From: Microlunatus elymi
Lineage (GTDB): Bacteria > Actinomycetota > Actinomycetes > Propionibacteriales > Propionibacteriaceae
Assembly: GCF_007362775.1 (NCBI RefSeq)
Contig: NZ_CP041692.1
Coordinates: 4,588,001-4,652,000, forward strand
Direction of reading: 5' to 3'
DNA length: 64,000 nt
In this document: piece by piece, positions 23,392 to 33,651 of the stretch
Numbering within the stretch: the first letter of the stretch is position 1
Layout of the letters: every line of letters starts with the position of its first letter
Made by a program: the position numbers and the translations under genes
The notes under the pieces: generated by a model
What the model was told of the DNA's origin: nothing
What the model saw: only the letters and a program-made list of their open reading frames with translations
The model's database searches: none

Positions 23392-23760
23392 GCCACAGCC
23401 ACTGGGGAATGCCATCGGCGAAACTCCGCCTGGGGTCGCCGAAGATGCCGGCGTATAGTTTGAAACTGACAGTGCGACTTCTGTTCCCCCGAGCTTGATC
23501 GAGGACTCCAGCTTCTTTGTTGCCCACTCTTTGACAACAGGATCATCCATGGCTTGGATCTGCGCCTGAACTTTGTCGATGCTCGACGACGTTTCCGGGG
23601 ATGCGTGGGCTTCCTGAGGAAACATCCTGGCGAGGATGCTCACCGAGATGAAGGCTGTGAGAAGCAACCCACGACTGCGCAGCGATTTCTTGAGTTGGAC
23701 TCCTTCGTCCGTCGTTTCTTCGGTTCTTGCTCTTGCATTCACCAAAGTGCGCAAAAACAC
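23384..23760 (-). pseudogene. 5' part of secreted protein gene split by ISL3 element
   Basis: From GTG 23760 the frame runs through a basic N-terminus (LKKSLRSRG), a hydrophobic signal (LLLTAFISVSILARMF) and a probable cleavage site after AHA. A mature region with a helical segment (SIDKVQAQIQAMDDPVVKEW) follows, up to GCGLYV, where the IS begins. The IS adds ALRS and a stop. A truncated 130-residue secreted product is possible. The native start is uncertain because other GTG codons exist. I recognise no family in the reconstructed protein. Confidence 0.8.
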
Positions 23761-24219
23761 TTCTCGACACCATGTCGAGATACCCGAGGAGGCCCTTTTT
23801 TCGATGGGCCTTTGCTATGTAAGGGCAAATGTTGGCGAAGCTATGGTTCGACGTCAATCTCCTCCTCAGGCTGGACTCAGCTTCAGAGCGTGATTCGGCC
23901 TCGTCGCGCCATCGCTCCGCGTCCTCACCAGGCGATCGTTCAGTCAGGGACGCTCTTGAGATCAGTTGGGATCAACGACGCCGGTCAACCGAGTCGATTG
24001 AGGACCCAAGGTCCAGCGACGTGATTCAGCGACTCGTTCGCCTGTCCCGGTTGTGATGGGTCGACCGATTCCACTGCGCCCGTAGGGGCAACCAATGTCA
24101 TGCCTGACATAGCGAAGCACTGGTAGTAATGCCAGCCAGGCGGGATGCCCGGCCAGATCTGCTTCGCGAACGGCACAGCAGCGATCGGCAGGGACGTGCA
24201 CCGAGTGCGGCGCACAGCG
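23761..24219. other. Gap without a supported gene
   Basis: About 460 bases, lower in GC than the window. A GGCCC...GGGCC stem at roughly 23793-23813 lies near the promoter of the split secreted-protein gene. The frames here lack recognisable motifs. The sequence may include decayed remains of the transposase seen just to the right. Confidence 0.4.
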
Positions 24220-24323
24220 CGAGCCGACCCCACATGCTCCAGGATCTGACGCCGGCCATTGCGCTTCTCCACGACAGCTATAGCGCCCGACGCGGTCTTC
24301 ACCTTCCGCACAAATGGGGCCAC
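24220..24323 (-). pseudogene. IS1634-like transposase, N-terminal remnant
   Basis: From GTG 24323 the frame reads (V)APFVRKVKTASGAIAVVEKR and continues NGRRQILEHVGSA, which matches the start of IS1634-family transposases (FVRKVKTASGA..., ...IEHIGSA). Similarity then stops. Later residues in this and other frames do not continue the family, so only about 35 codons survive. It shows earlier IS activity in the same accessory patch. Confidence 0.6.
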
Positions 24324-24700
24324 CCCGCAGGCTATCCGTCCACCCATTAGTGCCCCAGACCAGCACACTTCCCAGCCTCTGATAAGGCCCTCTAACCCGC
24401 CCAACCCGACAAATTCGACTCAACTGTGCACCTCAGGATCAACATCGCCCCGTTACCGATCAGCGCCCAACCCCGAATCGACGCCGACACCGAAGCCATG
24501 ATGAACAAGATCACCGACCCTCCGCGGCACTAAAACCACGATCAGTTGTGCAAGTCAGCTCCGACCCTGCGTCCAGGTTCAGGTTCTAACGACAACTGGC
24601 GGGGGCGAGACCGACGCATGGTTCGACTGCTTAAGGGAAGGCCAGTCCAGGCAGAGTAGCCGTTGGATTTGTTCTGTTCCAGCCGACCTGTCATCCACTC
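24324..24700. other. Gap without a supported gene
   Basis: About 375 bases. A plus-strand frame near 24437-24533 (IAPLPISAQPRIDADTEAMM then a stop) looks protein-like and might be the tail of a lost gene, but I cannot assign it. Nothing else is recognisable. Confidence 0.35.
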
Positions 24701-25279
24701 TCAGCGGGTGATCGACTTCTGCTGGGTCTTGCCGGCGACGGCGGCTCGATCGGTGGCGGGTGCCAGTGGCGCGGTGGAGTTGCTGCCGCGGAAGACCCAC
24801 AGTCGCATCATCAGATACAGGTAGAGGCCCTCCACGCAGGCCGAGATGATCCGAGCCACCTGATACTGCACGCCGATCACGTCCAGCACGGTGGAGAAGC
24901 CGAGGATCCAGATCAGGTAGTTGCTGACGACGACCACCAGCTGCTTGCTGGACTGCTTGGCGATGTCGCCGTGGACCTGGAAGTTGAGCCAGCGGTTGAG
25001 GATGAAGTTGGCGACGCTGGCCACCGTGTAGCTGAGCGTCACCGCGATCGGGTACGGGACGTGCACGCCGCCGTGCAGCAGCGTCAGCATGCCGATGTCG
25101 ATTCCGAAGCCGGTCAGCCCGATCATCGCGAAGCCGATCCAGGTGATCGGGATCCAGCTCAGGAATCGTGGCAGCAGGCCGTGCAGCCACACAGTGAGCC
25201 GGGAGTAATGTTCGGCGGCGCTGGCTCGCGCCGGCTGTTTGATCCCCGACAACACGGGATCATCCTTCCACCGCAACAC
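24701..25279 (-). CDS. GtrA family membrane protein
   Basis: A 192-residue inner-membrane protein with four hydrophobic segments. The GtrA pattern is clear: a first helix WIGFAMIGLTGFGIDIGMLTL, then VASVANFILNRWLNFQVHG with the conserved FxxNRxxxF-like motif, and two more helices. GtrA proteins are linked to flipping or transfer of lipid-linked sugars in envelope glycan synthesis. No glycosyltransferase partner is adjacent. The N-terminal 25 residues and C-terminal tail (TDRAAVAGKTQQKSITR) are cytosolic and variable. It marks the return to ordinary chromosomal sequence after the accessory patch. Confidence 0.85.
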   Translation of the reverse strand: MLRWKDDPVLSGIKQPARASAAEHYSRLTVWLHGLLPRFLSWIPITWIGFAMIGLTGFGIDIGMLTLLHGGVHVPYPIAVTLSYTVASVANFILNRWLNFQVHGDIAKQSSKQLVVVVSNYLIWILGFSTVLDVIGVQYQVARIISACVEGLYLYLMMRLWVFRGSNSTAPLAPATDRAAVAGKTQQKSITR

Positions 25280-25356
25280 AAACCCTTCACAGCGGGTATC
25301 CAGTGTCCGGCCTCAGCGGCAACTCACCATTGCCCGTTCGGTCGGATCCCGGGTGG

Positions 25357-26016
25357 TCACGGCGCGACTCGGGTGATGGTCCAACCGGTGCCGGTCCGGC
25401 GGTAGAGCAGCCGGTCATGCATCCGGCTCGGCTGTCCCTGCCAGAACTCGATCGTCTCGGGCCGGATCCGGTAGCCGCCCCAATGCTCCGGTCGCGGCAC
25501 GTCGGCGCCGTCGAAGCGGCGCTCGGCCCGGGCGTACGACTCCTGCAGCTCGGTCAGTGATCCGACCTCGCTGGACTGGGCCGAGGCCCAGGCGCCGAGC
25601 TGCGAACCCCGCGGCCGGGTGGCGAAGTAGGCGTCAGAGTCGGCCACCGGCAACCGTTCGGCCACGCCCTCGATCCGGACCTGCCGCTGCAGCGGATACC
25701 AGCCGAACAGCAACGCGGCGTGCGGGTTGGCCTCCAACTCGGCGCCCTTGCGGGAGTTGTAGTTGGTGAAGATCACGAAGTCGCCATCCGTCACCGCCTT
25801 GAGCAGGACGGTGCGCGAACTCGGCCGGCCGGTCGCGTCGACGGTACTGACCACGACGGCCGTCGGCTCCGGCAGCACGCCGCGTTCCTTGGCCGCGAAC
25901 GCGTCGTCCATCCACCGGTCGAACAACCGGTACGGGTCGGCCGGTGCGGTGGCCTCCAGCAGATGATCACCGGAGTAGTCGATCCGTTCCGCGGCCAGGT
26001 CGTGCGCATCGTTCAT
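25357..26016 (-). CDS. pdxH: Pyridoxamine 5'-phosphate oxidase
   Basis: A 219-residue FMN enzyme that oxidises pyridoxine/pyridoxamine phosphate to pyridoxal phosphate. Family blocks are present: GRPSSRTVLLKAVTDGDFVI (FMN contact), FTNYNSRKGAELEANPHAAL, LQRQVRIEGVAERL, the RGSQLGAWAS loop and the conserved end RPETIEFWQGQPSRMHDRLL. I use ATG 26016 (MNDAHDLAAERIDY); ATG 26037 would add seven residues. It diverges from serC. Confidence 0.93.
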   Translation of the reverse strand: MNDAHDLAAERIDYSGDHLLEATAPADPYRLFDRWMDDAFAAKERGVLPEPTAVVVSTVDATGRPSSRTVLLKAVTDGDFVIFTNYNSRKGAELEANPHAALLFGWYPLQRQVRIEGVAERLPVADSDAYFATRPRGSQLGAWASAQSSEVGSLTELQESYARAERRFDGADVPRPEHWGGYRIRPETIEFWQGQPSRMHDRLLYRRTGTGWTITRVAP

Positions 26017-26106
26017 GTCGGCCAGTCTTGCAGCCATCACCGACACCACCGGAGGGACCGACGGGCGAGGCGTGGGAACCGGTCGGGGCCGTGGCGGTGA
26101 CGATGA

Positions 26107-28289
<2,183 letters not shown>

Positions 28290-28335
28290 TCGTGTTCCCC
28301 TCGTCAGCCCGACTCGTCGACGGCGACCGACCCTA

Positions 28336-28431
28336 CTACGAGAGGGCGCGGACGATGGCGGCCACAACGACGACGGCCACCAGGAGAAGCAGAAGTCCCG
28401 TGACGATCAGTTGCCGGGACTTGGTGTTCAT
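28336..28431 (-). CDS. Small single-pass membrane protein, 31 residues
   Basis: ATG 28431 gives MNTKSRQLIVTGLLLLLVAV followed by VVVAAIVRALS and two consecutive TAG stops. A positively charged N-terminus, one hydrophobic helix and a short tail are typical of small membrane proteins. The ribosome binding site is weak. It lies between the propeller gene and the divergent gene at 28479. Unassigned. Confidence 0.5.
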   Translation of the reverse strand: MNTKSRQLIVTGLLLLLVAVVVVAAIVRALS

Positions 28432-28478
28432 ACCGCGAGCCTATAGCCGGTGCCGCGCGGGTGAATTAGGTTGAGCCC

Positions 28479-29138
28479 ATGGGCGAGCTACGGCTGTACG
28501 CCATCGGGATCGAGGAGGTCCGCAGCATGTTCGGCGCCCCGCCACAGTGGGCGGAGCGGCTCCGGCAGCAGGCAGTCGTCGCCCTGGCTCCGCCGCACAC
28601 CGCCGATCATGGCGGGCTGTTGTCCAAGCTCGGGCCGATCTTCCGCCGACCTCCCGGGACGCCGGTGCTGGACCCGGACGATCCGGTGCCCGCAGATCTT
28701 GAACGGATCCTGGCCGGTGCGTTCGTACCGGCCGAGCGGAGGGCGGCCAGCTGGCGGCTGCTGGAGTTGTTGATCAAGGAAAACGCCTGGGGTTTCACCA
28801 GTCTGTCACTGCACGGTGAGAAGCTGGACAGCCTGGATTTCGCGCTCGCGCGTGGTGGGGTGCATGCGGCCGCCGGCCTGCGGCACCTGCTCAGCAGCCA
28901 CACGGAATTGCCGCTGATCGCACCCCGCGGGCTGCTGGTCGGTTTTCAGTCCGGCGAGGAGGCCACCTGGATGGCCGACTCGTATCGGCAGGCGATCGAC
29001 GAGATCGAGGACGGCGACGACCGCGAACGGGTCTATGCGCTCGCGAACTGGCTGGACGGCTTCAGCCATTGGGCCGATGTCGCACCGACCTTGCAGCGCC
29101 CGGCACCCGATCTGATCGGCTTTTGGGGTGTGACCTGA
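28479..29138 (+). CDS. Hypothetical protein upstream of anmK
   Basis: A 219-residue soluble protein beginning MGELRLYAIGIEEVRSMFGA. It has Trp/Leu-rich helical segments (ASWRLLELLIKENAWGFTSL) and an acidic C-terminal third (AIDEIEDGDDRERVYALANW), without signal peptide or membrane helix. It resembles uncharacterised actinobacterial proteins of the DUF7691 kind, but I cannot confirm this. It is followed with no spacing by anmK (TGA then TTG), so the two are probably co-translated. Confidence 0.7.
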   Translation: MGELRLYAIGIEEVRSMFGAPPQWAERLRQQAVVALAPPHTADHGGLLSKLGPIFRRPPGTPVLDPDDPVPADLERILAGAFVPAERRAASWRLLELLIKENAWGFTSLSLHGEKLDSLDFALARGGVHAAAGLRHLLSSHTELPLIAPRGLLVGFQSGEEATWMADSYRQAIDEIEDGDDRERVYALANWLDGFSHWADVAPTLQRPAPDLIGFWGVT

Positions 29139-30302
29139 TTGGCCACGCTTCGGGTTGCCGGTCTGATGAGCGGGACCTCGTTCGACGGCATCGACGCCGC
29201 GGTGGCCGAATTCGATCTTGTCGGGACGGAACTGTCCTGCCGTCCGCTCGGACTCCTCAGTCGTGGGCTGTCGGACGAACTGCGCTCCCGGATCGCGGCC
29301 GTGTTGCCGCCGCAGCGCACCGACATCGCCGAGGTCTGCCGACTGGACACCGAATTGGGGCGGTTGTTCGGCGAGGTGGCCGCCGAGGCGATCAACACGT
29401 ACGGCGATGTTGATCTTGTCGTCTCACCCGGGCAGACGGTGTTTCACTGGGTGTCCGACGGGCACGCGTTGGGCACCCTGCAACTGGGTGCGGCTGCCTG
29501 GATCGCGGAGGCGACCGGGACGCCGGTGCTGTCGGATCTGCGGACCCGCGACATCGCTCGCGGCGGCCAGGGCGCGCCACTGGCTCCGATGCTGGATTCC
29601 CTGCTGCTGTTGGAAGATGACGTACGCCGCGGGGTGCTCAATCTTGGTGGGATCGCCAATCTCACCGTCCGCGATGATGATCATCGGGTGATCGGTTACG
29701 ACCTGGGCCCGGCGAGCGCGTTGATCGATCTGGCGGTCAGCAGGGCAACCGGTGGAGTCGAGCGAATGGACACCGACGGGGTGCGTGCGGACCGCGGTGT
29801 TGTTGATCATGAACTGCTGTGTCGGCTGTTGGACGAGCCGTACTATCGAACCGATCCACCGAAGTCCACCGGCAAGGAACTCTTCGACGCCGACTACCTG
29901 TCTGCCAAGGTCGGCGATCATGATCTTGGTCTTGACGATCTTGTCGGGACCTTGACCGAGCTGACCGCGGCCCTGGTCGGCGATGCCTGCTCCCGTTGGC
30001 AGCTGGAAGAACTCGTGGTTTCCGGTGGCGGCGTACGCAATCCCACCATGATGCGCCGGATCGCGGCGCTGGCGGGGACGACGGTCGTGCGTACCTCGGA
30101 GGACTTCGGTATCCCGGCGCAGGCCAAGGAGTGTTACCTGATGGCACTGCTCGGATTCCTCAGCTGGTACGGACTTCCGGGCACGATTGCATCGGCCACC
30201 GGCGCCAGTTCGCTGCTGGGATCGTTCACCCCTGGGGCGCGCCCGCTGCAGCTTCCCGCACCGCCGCCCCAGCCGCCGACCCGGTTGATCATGCGGGGCT
30301 GA
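29139..30302 (+). CDS. anmK: Anhydro-N-acetylmuramic acid kinase
   Basis: A 387-residue kinase that opens and phosphorylates 1,6-anhydro-MurNAc to MurNAc-6-phosphate in cell-wall recycling. It starts at TTG 29139 (MATLRVAGLMSGTSFDGIDA). The ATP/catalytic signature MSGTSFDGIDAAVAEF is at the N-terminus, with SPGQTVFHWVSDG, GVLNLGGIANLTV and the C-terminal VSGGGVRNPTMMRRI. Length fits the family. No MurQ etherase is adjacent, but the amino-sugar operon at 11.8-15.7 kb could take the downstream GlcNAc-6-P. Confidence 0.95.
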   Translation: MATLRVAGLMSGTSFDGIDAAVAEFDLVGTELSCRPLGLLSRGLSDELRSRIAAVLPPQRTDIAEVCRLDTELGRLFGEVAAEAINTYGDVDLVVSPGQTVFHWVSDGHALGTLQLGAAAWIAEATGTPVLSDLRTRDIARGGQGAPLAPMLDSLLLLEDDVRRGVLNLGGIANLTVRDDDHRVIGYDLGPASALIDLAVSRATGGVERMDTDGVRADRGVVDHELLCRLLDEPYYRTDPPKSTGKELFDADYLSAKVGDHDLGLDDLVGTLTELTAALVGDACSRWQLEELVVSGGGVRNPTMMRRIAALAGTTVVRTSEDFGIPAQAKECYLMALLGFLSWYGLPGTIASATGASSLLGSFTPGARPLQLPAPPPQPPTRLIMRG

Positions 30303-30316
30303 TCAACTGCTGGTGA

Positions 30317-31228
30317 TCACCGTTGCGCCGCCTTGGCGATCACGATCGACTGGGTGACCCAGTCGTCGTCCGGGGACTTGTCGCCGTCCACCAGAGCCCA
30401 CAGCACGTTGACCAACTCGCGCACGATCACCCAGTCCCGGACGCGATCCTCGTCGAGGCCGGTCGCGTCGACCACGGTGTAGATGCGGTCCAGGACGGCG
30501 TTGCGCAGGTCGCCGGTGGCGACTGCCTCGTCCCAACGGTTCCAGAGCAGTGGAGCCACCTCGTACGCCGGATCGCCCGACATCGGCTTCGGATCGATCG
30601 CCAGCCATTCCTCCTTGCCACGCAGCGATCCGAGCACGTTGTCGAAATGCAGGTCAGTGTGGATCAGCCGACCGTCGGTGTCCGGATCCGTGGCGAATTC
30701 GCGCGCGAGTGCCGTCGCGTGCTCGACCAGGCGCCGCGGAACCGCCCGATGATCAAGCAGTGACGTCAGGCGGTCCGCCCAGCCGGCAGTGGCGTCGGAC
30801 AGCTTGATCAACTGCGGAATCGCGGGGACGTGCAGGTTCGCGTACAACTCGGCGACTGTTTCACACGCGTCGGTGATCGGCAGTTGATTCGGATCCTTGG
30901 TCGCGTCCGCGCGCTCGAGCAGCATCGCCCAACGCCGCGGATCGGCCCGCAGCAGCCGGATCGCACCGTTGCCGTCCCAGGTCCGCAGCGCCAGATGTTC
31001 GTGGTCTGCCTCGGGATGCGGCATAGTGATCTTGAGCGCTGCAAGCTGACCCTGCGCGTCCCGGACCGGGAGCACATAGGCCGCCGCACCGTGCATCGCC
31101 GGCCCGTCAGGGCGGAGCCCCCACTCCCCCACCAGTTCCTTGATCAACTTCGGCAGCCGGTCCAACCACTCGTCCCATTTCGGGTCGCCATGGTTGCGCG
31201 TCAGGCCGTCGGGAATTGCCTCAATCAT
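30317..31228 (-). CDS. Aminoglycoside/hydroxyurea phosphotransferase family protein (APH(6)-like)
   Basis: A 303-residue kinase-fold protein. The catalytic HxDxxxxN motif is LIHTDLHFDNVLGSL, with the metal-binding DPKPMSGDPAYEVAP after it. This second motif (DPKP..GDP) is the hallmark of the streptomycin 6-phosphotransferase/hydroxyurea phosphotransferase group. A true resistance role is unproven; many actinobacterial members have unknown small-molecule substrates. A paralogue lies at 47280-48176. Confidence 0.88.
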   Translation of the reverse strand: MIEAIPDGLTRNHGDPKWDEWLDRLPKLIKELVGEWGLRPDGPAMHGAAAYVLPVRDAQGQLAALKITMPHPEADHEHLALRTWDGNGAIRLLRADPRRWAMLLERADATKDPNQLPITDACETVAELYANLHVPAIPQLIKLSDATAGWADRLTSLLDHRAVPRRLVEHATALAREFATDPDTDGRLIHTDLHFDNVLGSLRGKEEWLAIDPKPMSGDPAYEVAPLLWNRWDEAVATGDLRNAVLDRIYTVVDATGLDEDRVRDWVIVRELVNVLWALVDGDKSPDDDWVTQSIVIAKAAQR

Positions 31229-31362
31229 CGTGTCGGCATCCTCGCACAGAGGAGTGATCAGGTTACGCCACCGGCCACATCACCTCATCGCCAACCAACC
31301 ATCTCATCGGCCCGGCCGAACAACGACGCGTACCACTCCAACCCGGTTATTGTGTTTGATCG

Positions 31363-31827
31363 ATGATCAACCCGGAAGCCGTTTCACTGCGACCCGCAGA
31401 GCCCGCAGACGTCGAGACCCTCCGTCGTCTTGCACGGCTGGCCTACCAGCCGTACGTGGAACGGATGGGATGCGAACCCGCCCCGATGGCCACCGACTAC
31501 AGCCAGGCCGTCAACGACGGCCGCACCTGGGTAGCGCAGCAAGGCGATGCGCTGATCGGGCTGCTCGTGGTCGCAGTCGCCAAGGACCATCTGCTGCTGG
31601 AGAACGTGGCCGTCGCACCGCACGCCCAAGGCCTCGGCGTGGGCACCCGACTCCTGCGCCTCGCCGAGGACCAGGCCCGCGCGAACGGTTTGTACGAAGT
31701 CCGCCTCTACACCAACGAGGCGATGACGGAAAACCTGGATTACTACCGACACCACGGCTACCAGCAGACCCACCGTGCGACCCAGGACGGCTTCCGCCGC
31801 GTCTTCTTCACAAAGCAAGTCAGCTGA
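31363..31827 (+). CDS. GNAT family N-acetyltransferase
   Basis: A 154-residue acetyl-CoA-dependent transferase. Motif A is NVAVAPHAQGLGVGTRLLRLAE, with the pyrophosphate-binding QGLGVG, followed by LYEVRLYTNEAMTENLDYYRHHGYQ of motif B. The N-terminus (ISLRPAEPADVETLRRLARLA-like) is standard. The acceptor cannot be predicted. It starts at ATG 31363 after a TTGTGTTTGATCG promoter-like stretch and stands alone. Confidence 0.9.
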   Translation: MINPEAVSLRPAEPADVETLRRLARLAYQPYVERMGCEPAPMATDYSQAVNDGRTWVAQQGDALIGLLVVAVAKDHLLLENVAVAPHAQGLGVGTRLLRLAEDQARANGLYEVRLYTNEAMTENLDYYRHHGYQQTHRATQDGFRRVFFTKQVS

Positions 31828-32010
31828 CCACCGCCTGACCAACCCCTCACTGGGAGAAGTTCGACCACGGGGCCGGCAGAGGACGATCAGTCGACGCGCA
31901 GCCCATATCACACGCCACCGACAACCAACCCGCCCAGTTTTTCCTTACCTGCAAGAGATTTCTCGCCTCAATCTCTTGATCGAACACCTGTTCGATAGTA
32001 GAATCAGGGC

Positions 32011-33546
32011 ATGGCACCTGTCGATCAACCAGCCCCCGCGGCATCCGACCTCGGGCACACGCTGCAGCAGCTGGACACCGCCCTCGATGCGGTGATCGAC
32101 ACCCTCGCCCACGACCGCCTCGCCGGGGTCGGCGATGATCAACTCATCGACTTCGCCCGCCGATTCGAAACCGTCCGATCCCGGACGTCGGTGGTGGATC
32201 AGGAGATCGTGACCGCCTGCCAGGCGACCGGGCTGGCCCGTCGGCTGGCCCAATGCGCCACCTCGAAACTACTGGTCGACCTGCTCCACATCGACCACAG
32301 CGAAGCCCACCGGCGCGTCCGCGCCGCCAAGGCGCTGCGCGGCGAAACGACGATGCTCGGTGAGCGGTTGGAGCCGAAACGGCCCCGGCTGGCCGCCGCA
32401 GTCGCCGCCGGCCACGTCCCGGCCGGGAACGCCGACCGGGTGATCCAAGCCCTCCGCGACCTGGACCAGTTGCCGTGGACCACGACCGAGCAACTCGACG
32501 AGGCCGAAGAAATCCTCACCGACGCCGCCACCACCCTGCCACCCACCGAACTCGGCTACGTGATCGACGAACTGGCCGACCGGATCAACCCCGACGGCAC
32601 CTTCAGCGAAGAACAAGTCCACCAGGCCCAACGCGCCGTCTACCTCTGGAAAGGCCGCGACGGCGCCTGGCACCTGCGCGGCCGACTCACCCCAGCCCTC
32701 GGCCAGAAACTCAACGCCATCCTCGAACCCCTCACCGCACCCCAACACAGCTATCCCGACCCCGACCACGAAGCCGAACAAGATCAACAAGCCGCGAGAC
32801 AAGAGCAACCCGACGGTCAAGATCAACAACCCGACGAAAATCAACAGCTGAGTGACGATCACCAGGCCGGCGACGATCAACAGGCGGGCGAGGATCAACC
32901 GTCGAACCCGAACCGGCCACCGGTCGAACCCGACCTGCGTACCCGCGGGCAACGGCTGCACGACGCCCTGGACGAAGCGTTCAGCCGGCTGCTCCAGGCT
33001 GGCGACAACCCATCGGTCGGCGGCACCCCGGCCACCGTGATCATCACCATCGACCACGACAACCTGATCGGCCAGTACGGCCACGGCCGCTACGGCGACG
33101 GCACCCCCATCTCACCCGAGATGGTGCGCAAACTCGCCGACAACTCCGACATCGTCCCCACCATCCTCAGCGCCAAAGGCAAAGTGCTGTGGCTCGGCCG
33201 CGACCGCCGGATCGCCGACAAGAACCAGACCGCCGCCCTGATCGCCCGCGACGGCGGATGCTCCTTCCCCGGCTGCAACCGGCCACCCCAATGGTGCCAA
33301 CGACACCACATCATCTCCTGGCTCAACGGTGGCCCGACCGACATTGACAATCTCACGTTGACGTGTTTGTTTCACCACAGCAACTTCGAAGCACTCGGCT
33401 GGCAATGCCGGATGATCGACGGACTCCCGTACTGGATCCCACCCCGCTGGATCGACCATGATCAAAAACCCAGGCTCAACTACCGCATCCGAATACGCCA
33501 CCATCTCGACAAGCCCCCGACACCGTCTGTTGTGCTGGGTGCCTGA
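32011..33546 (+). CDS. DUF222 / HNH endonuclease domain protein (13E12 repeat family)
   Basis: A 511-residue protein. Residues about 30-250 are the helical DUF222 domain (LARRLAQCATSKLLVDLLHI, AAVAAGHVPAGNADRVIQAL). A Gln/Asp/Glu-rich low-complexity linker follows (about 250-305, EAEQDQQAARQEQPDGQDQQ and similar). The C-terminal HNH nuclease has GGCSFPGCNRPPQWCQRHHI, then SWLNGGPTDIDNLTLTCLFH. The family is widespread and multicopy in Actinobacteria; a mobile or phage-linked role is often proposed but not established. The linker is encoded by repeated GATCAACA-like units, suggesting slippage expansion. Confidence 0.92.
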   Translation: MAPVDQPAPAASDLGHTLQQLDTALDAVIDTLAHDRLAGVGDDQLIDFARRFETVRSRTSVVDQEIVTACQATGLARRLAQCATSKLLVDLLHIDHSEAHRRVRAAKALRGETTMLGERLEPKRPRLAAAVAAGHVPAGNADRVIQALRDLDQLPWTTTEQLDEAEEILTDAATTLPPTELGYVIDELADRINPDGTFSEEQVHQAQRAVYLWKGRDGAWHLRGRLTPALGQKLNAILEPLTAPQHSYPDPDHEAEQDQQAARQEQPDGQDQQPDENQQLSDDHQAGDDQQAGEDQPSNPNRPPVEPDLRTRGQRLHDALDEAFSRLLQAGDNPSVGGTPATVIITIDHDNLIGQYGHGRYGDGTPISPEMVRKLADNSDIVPTILSAKGKVLWLGRDRRIADKNQTAALIARDGGCSFPGCNRPPQWCQRHHIISWLNGGPTDIDNLTLTCLFHHSNFEALGWQCRMIDGLPYWIPPRWIDHDQKPRLNYRIRIRHHLDKPPTPSVVLGA

Positions 33547-33651
33547 CCGGTCGAGATGATCATGACAGCCGCCGCGCGATGGTTGCGGTGTTCGTCGAGC
33601 CGCTATCGTGCTGTTGATTGACCGAGGCGCATTCGAGAGGGAGTCCGTTCC

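Noticed and set aside
30317-31228. Confirmed antibiotic-resistance gene
   Set aside because: The APH(6) fold is clear, but the family has many non-resistance members, so only the family assignment is made.
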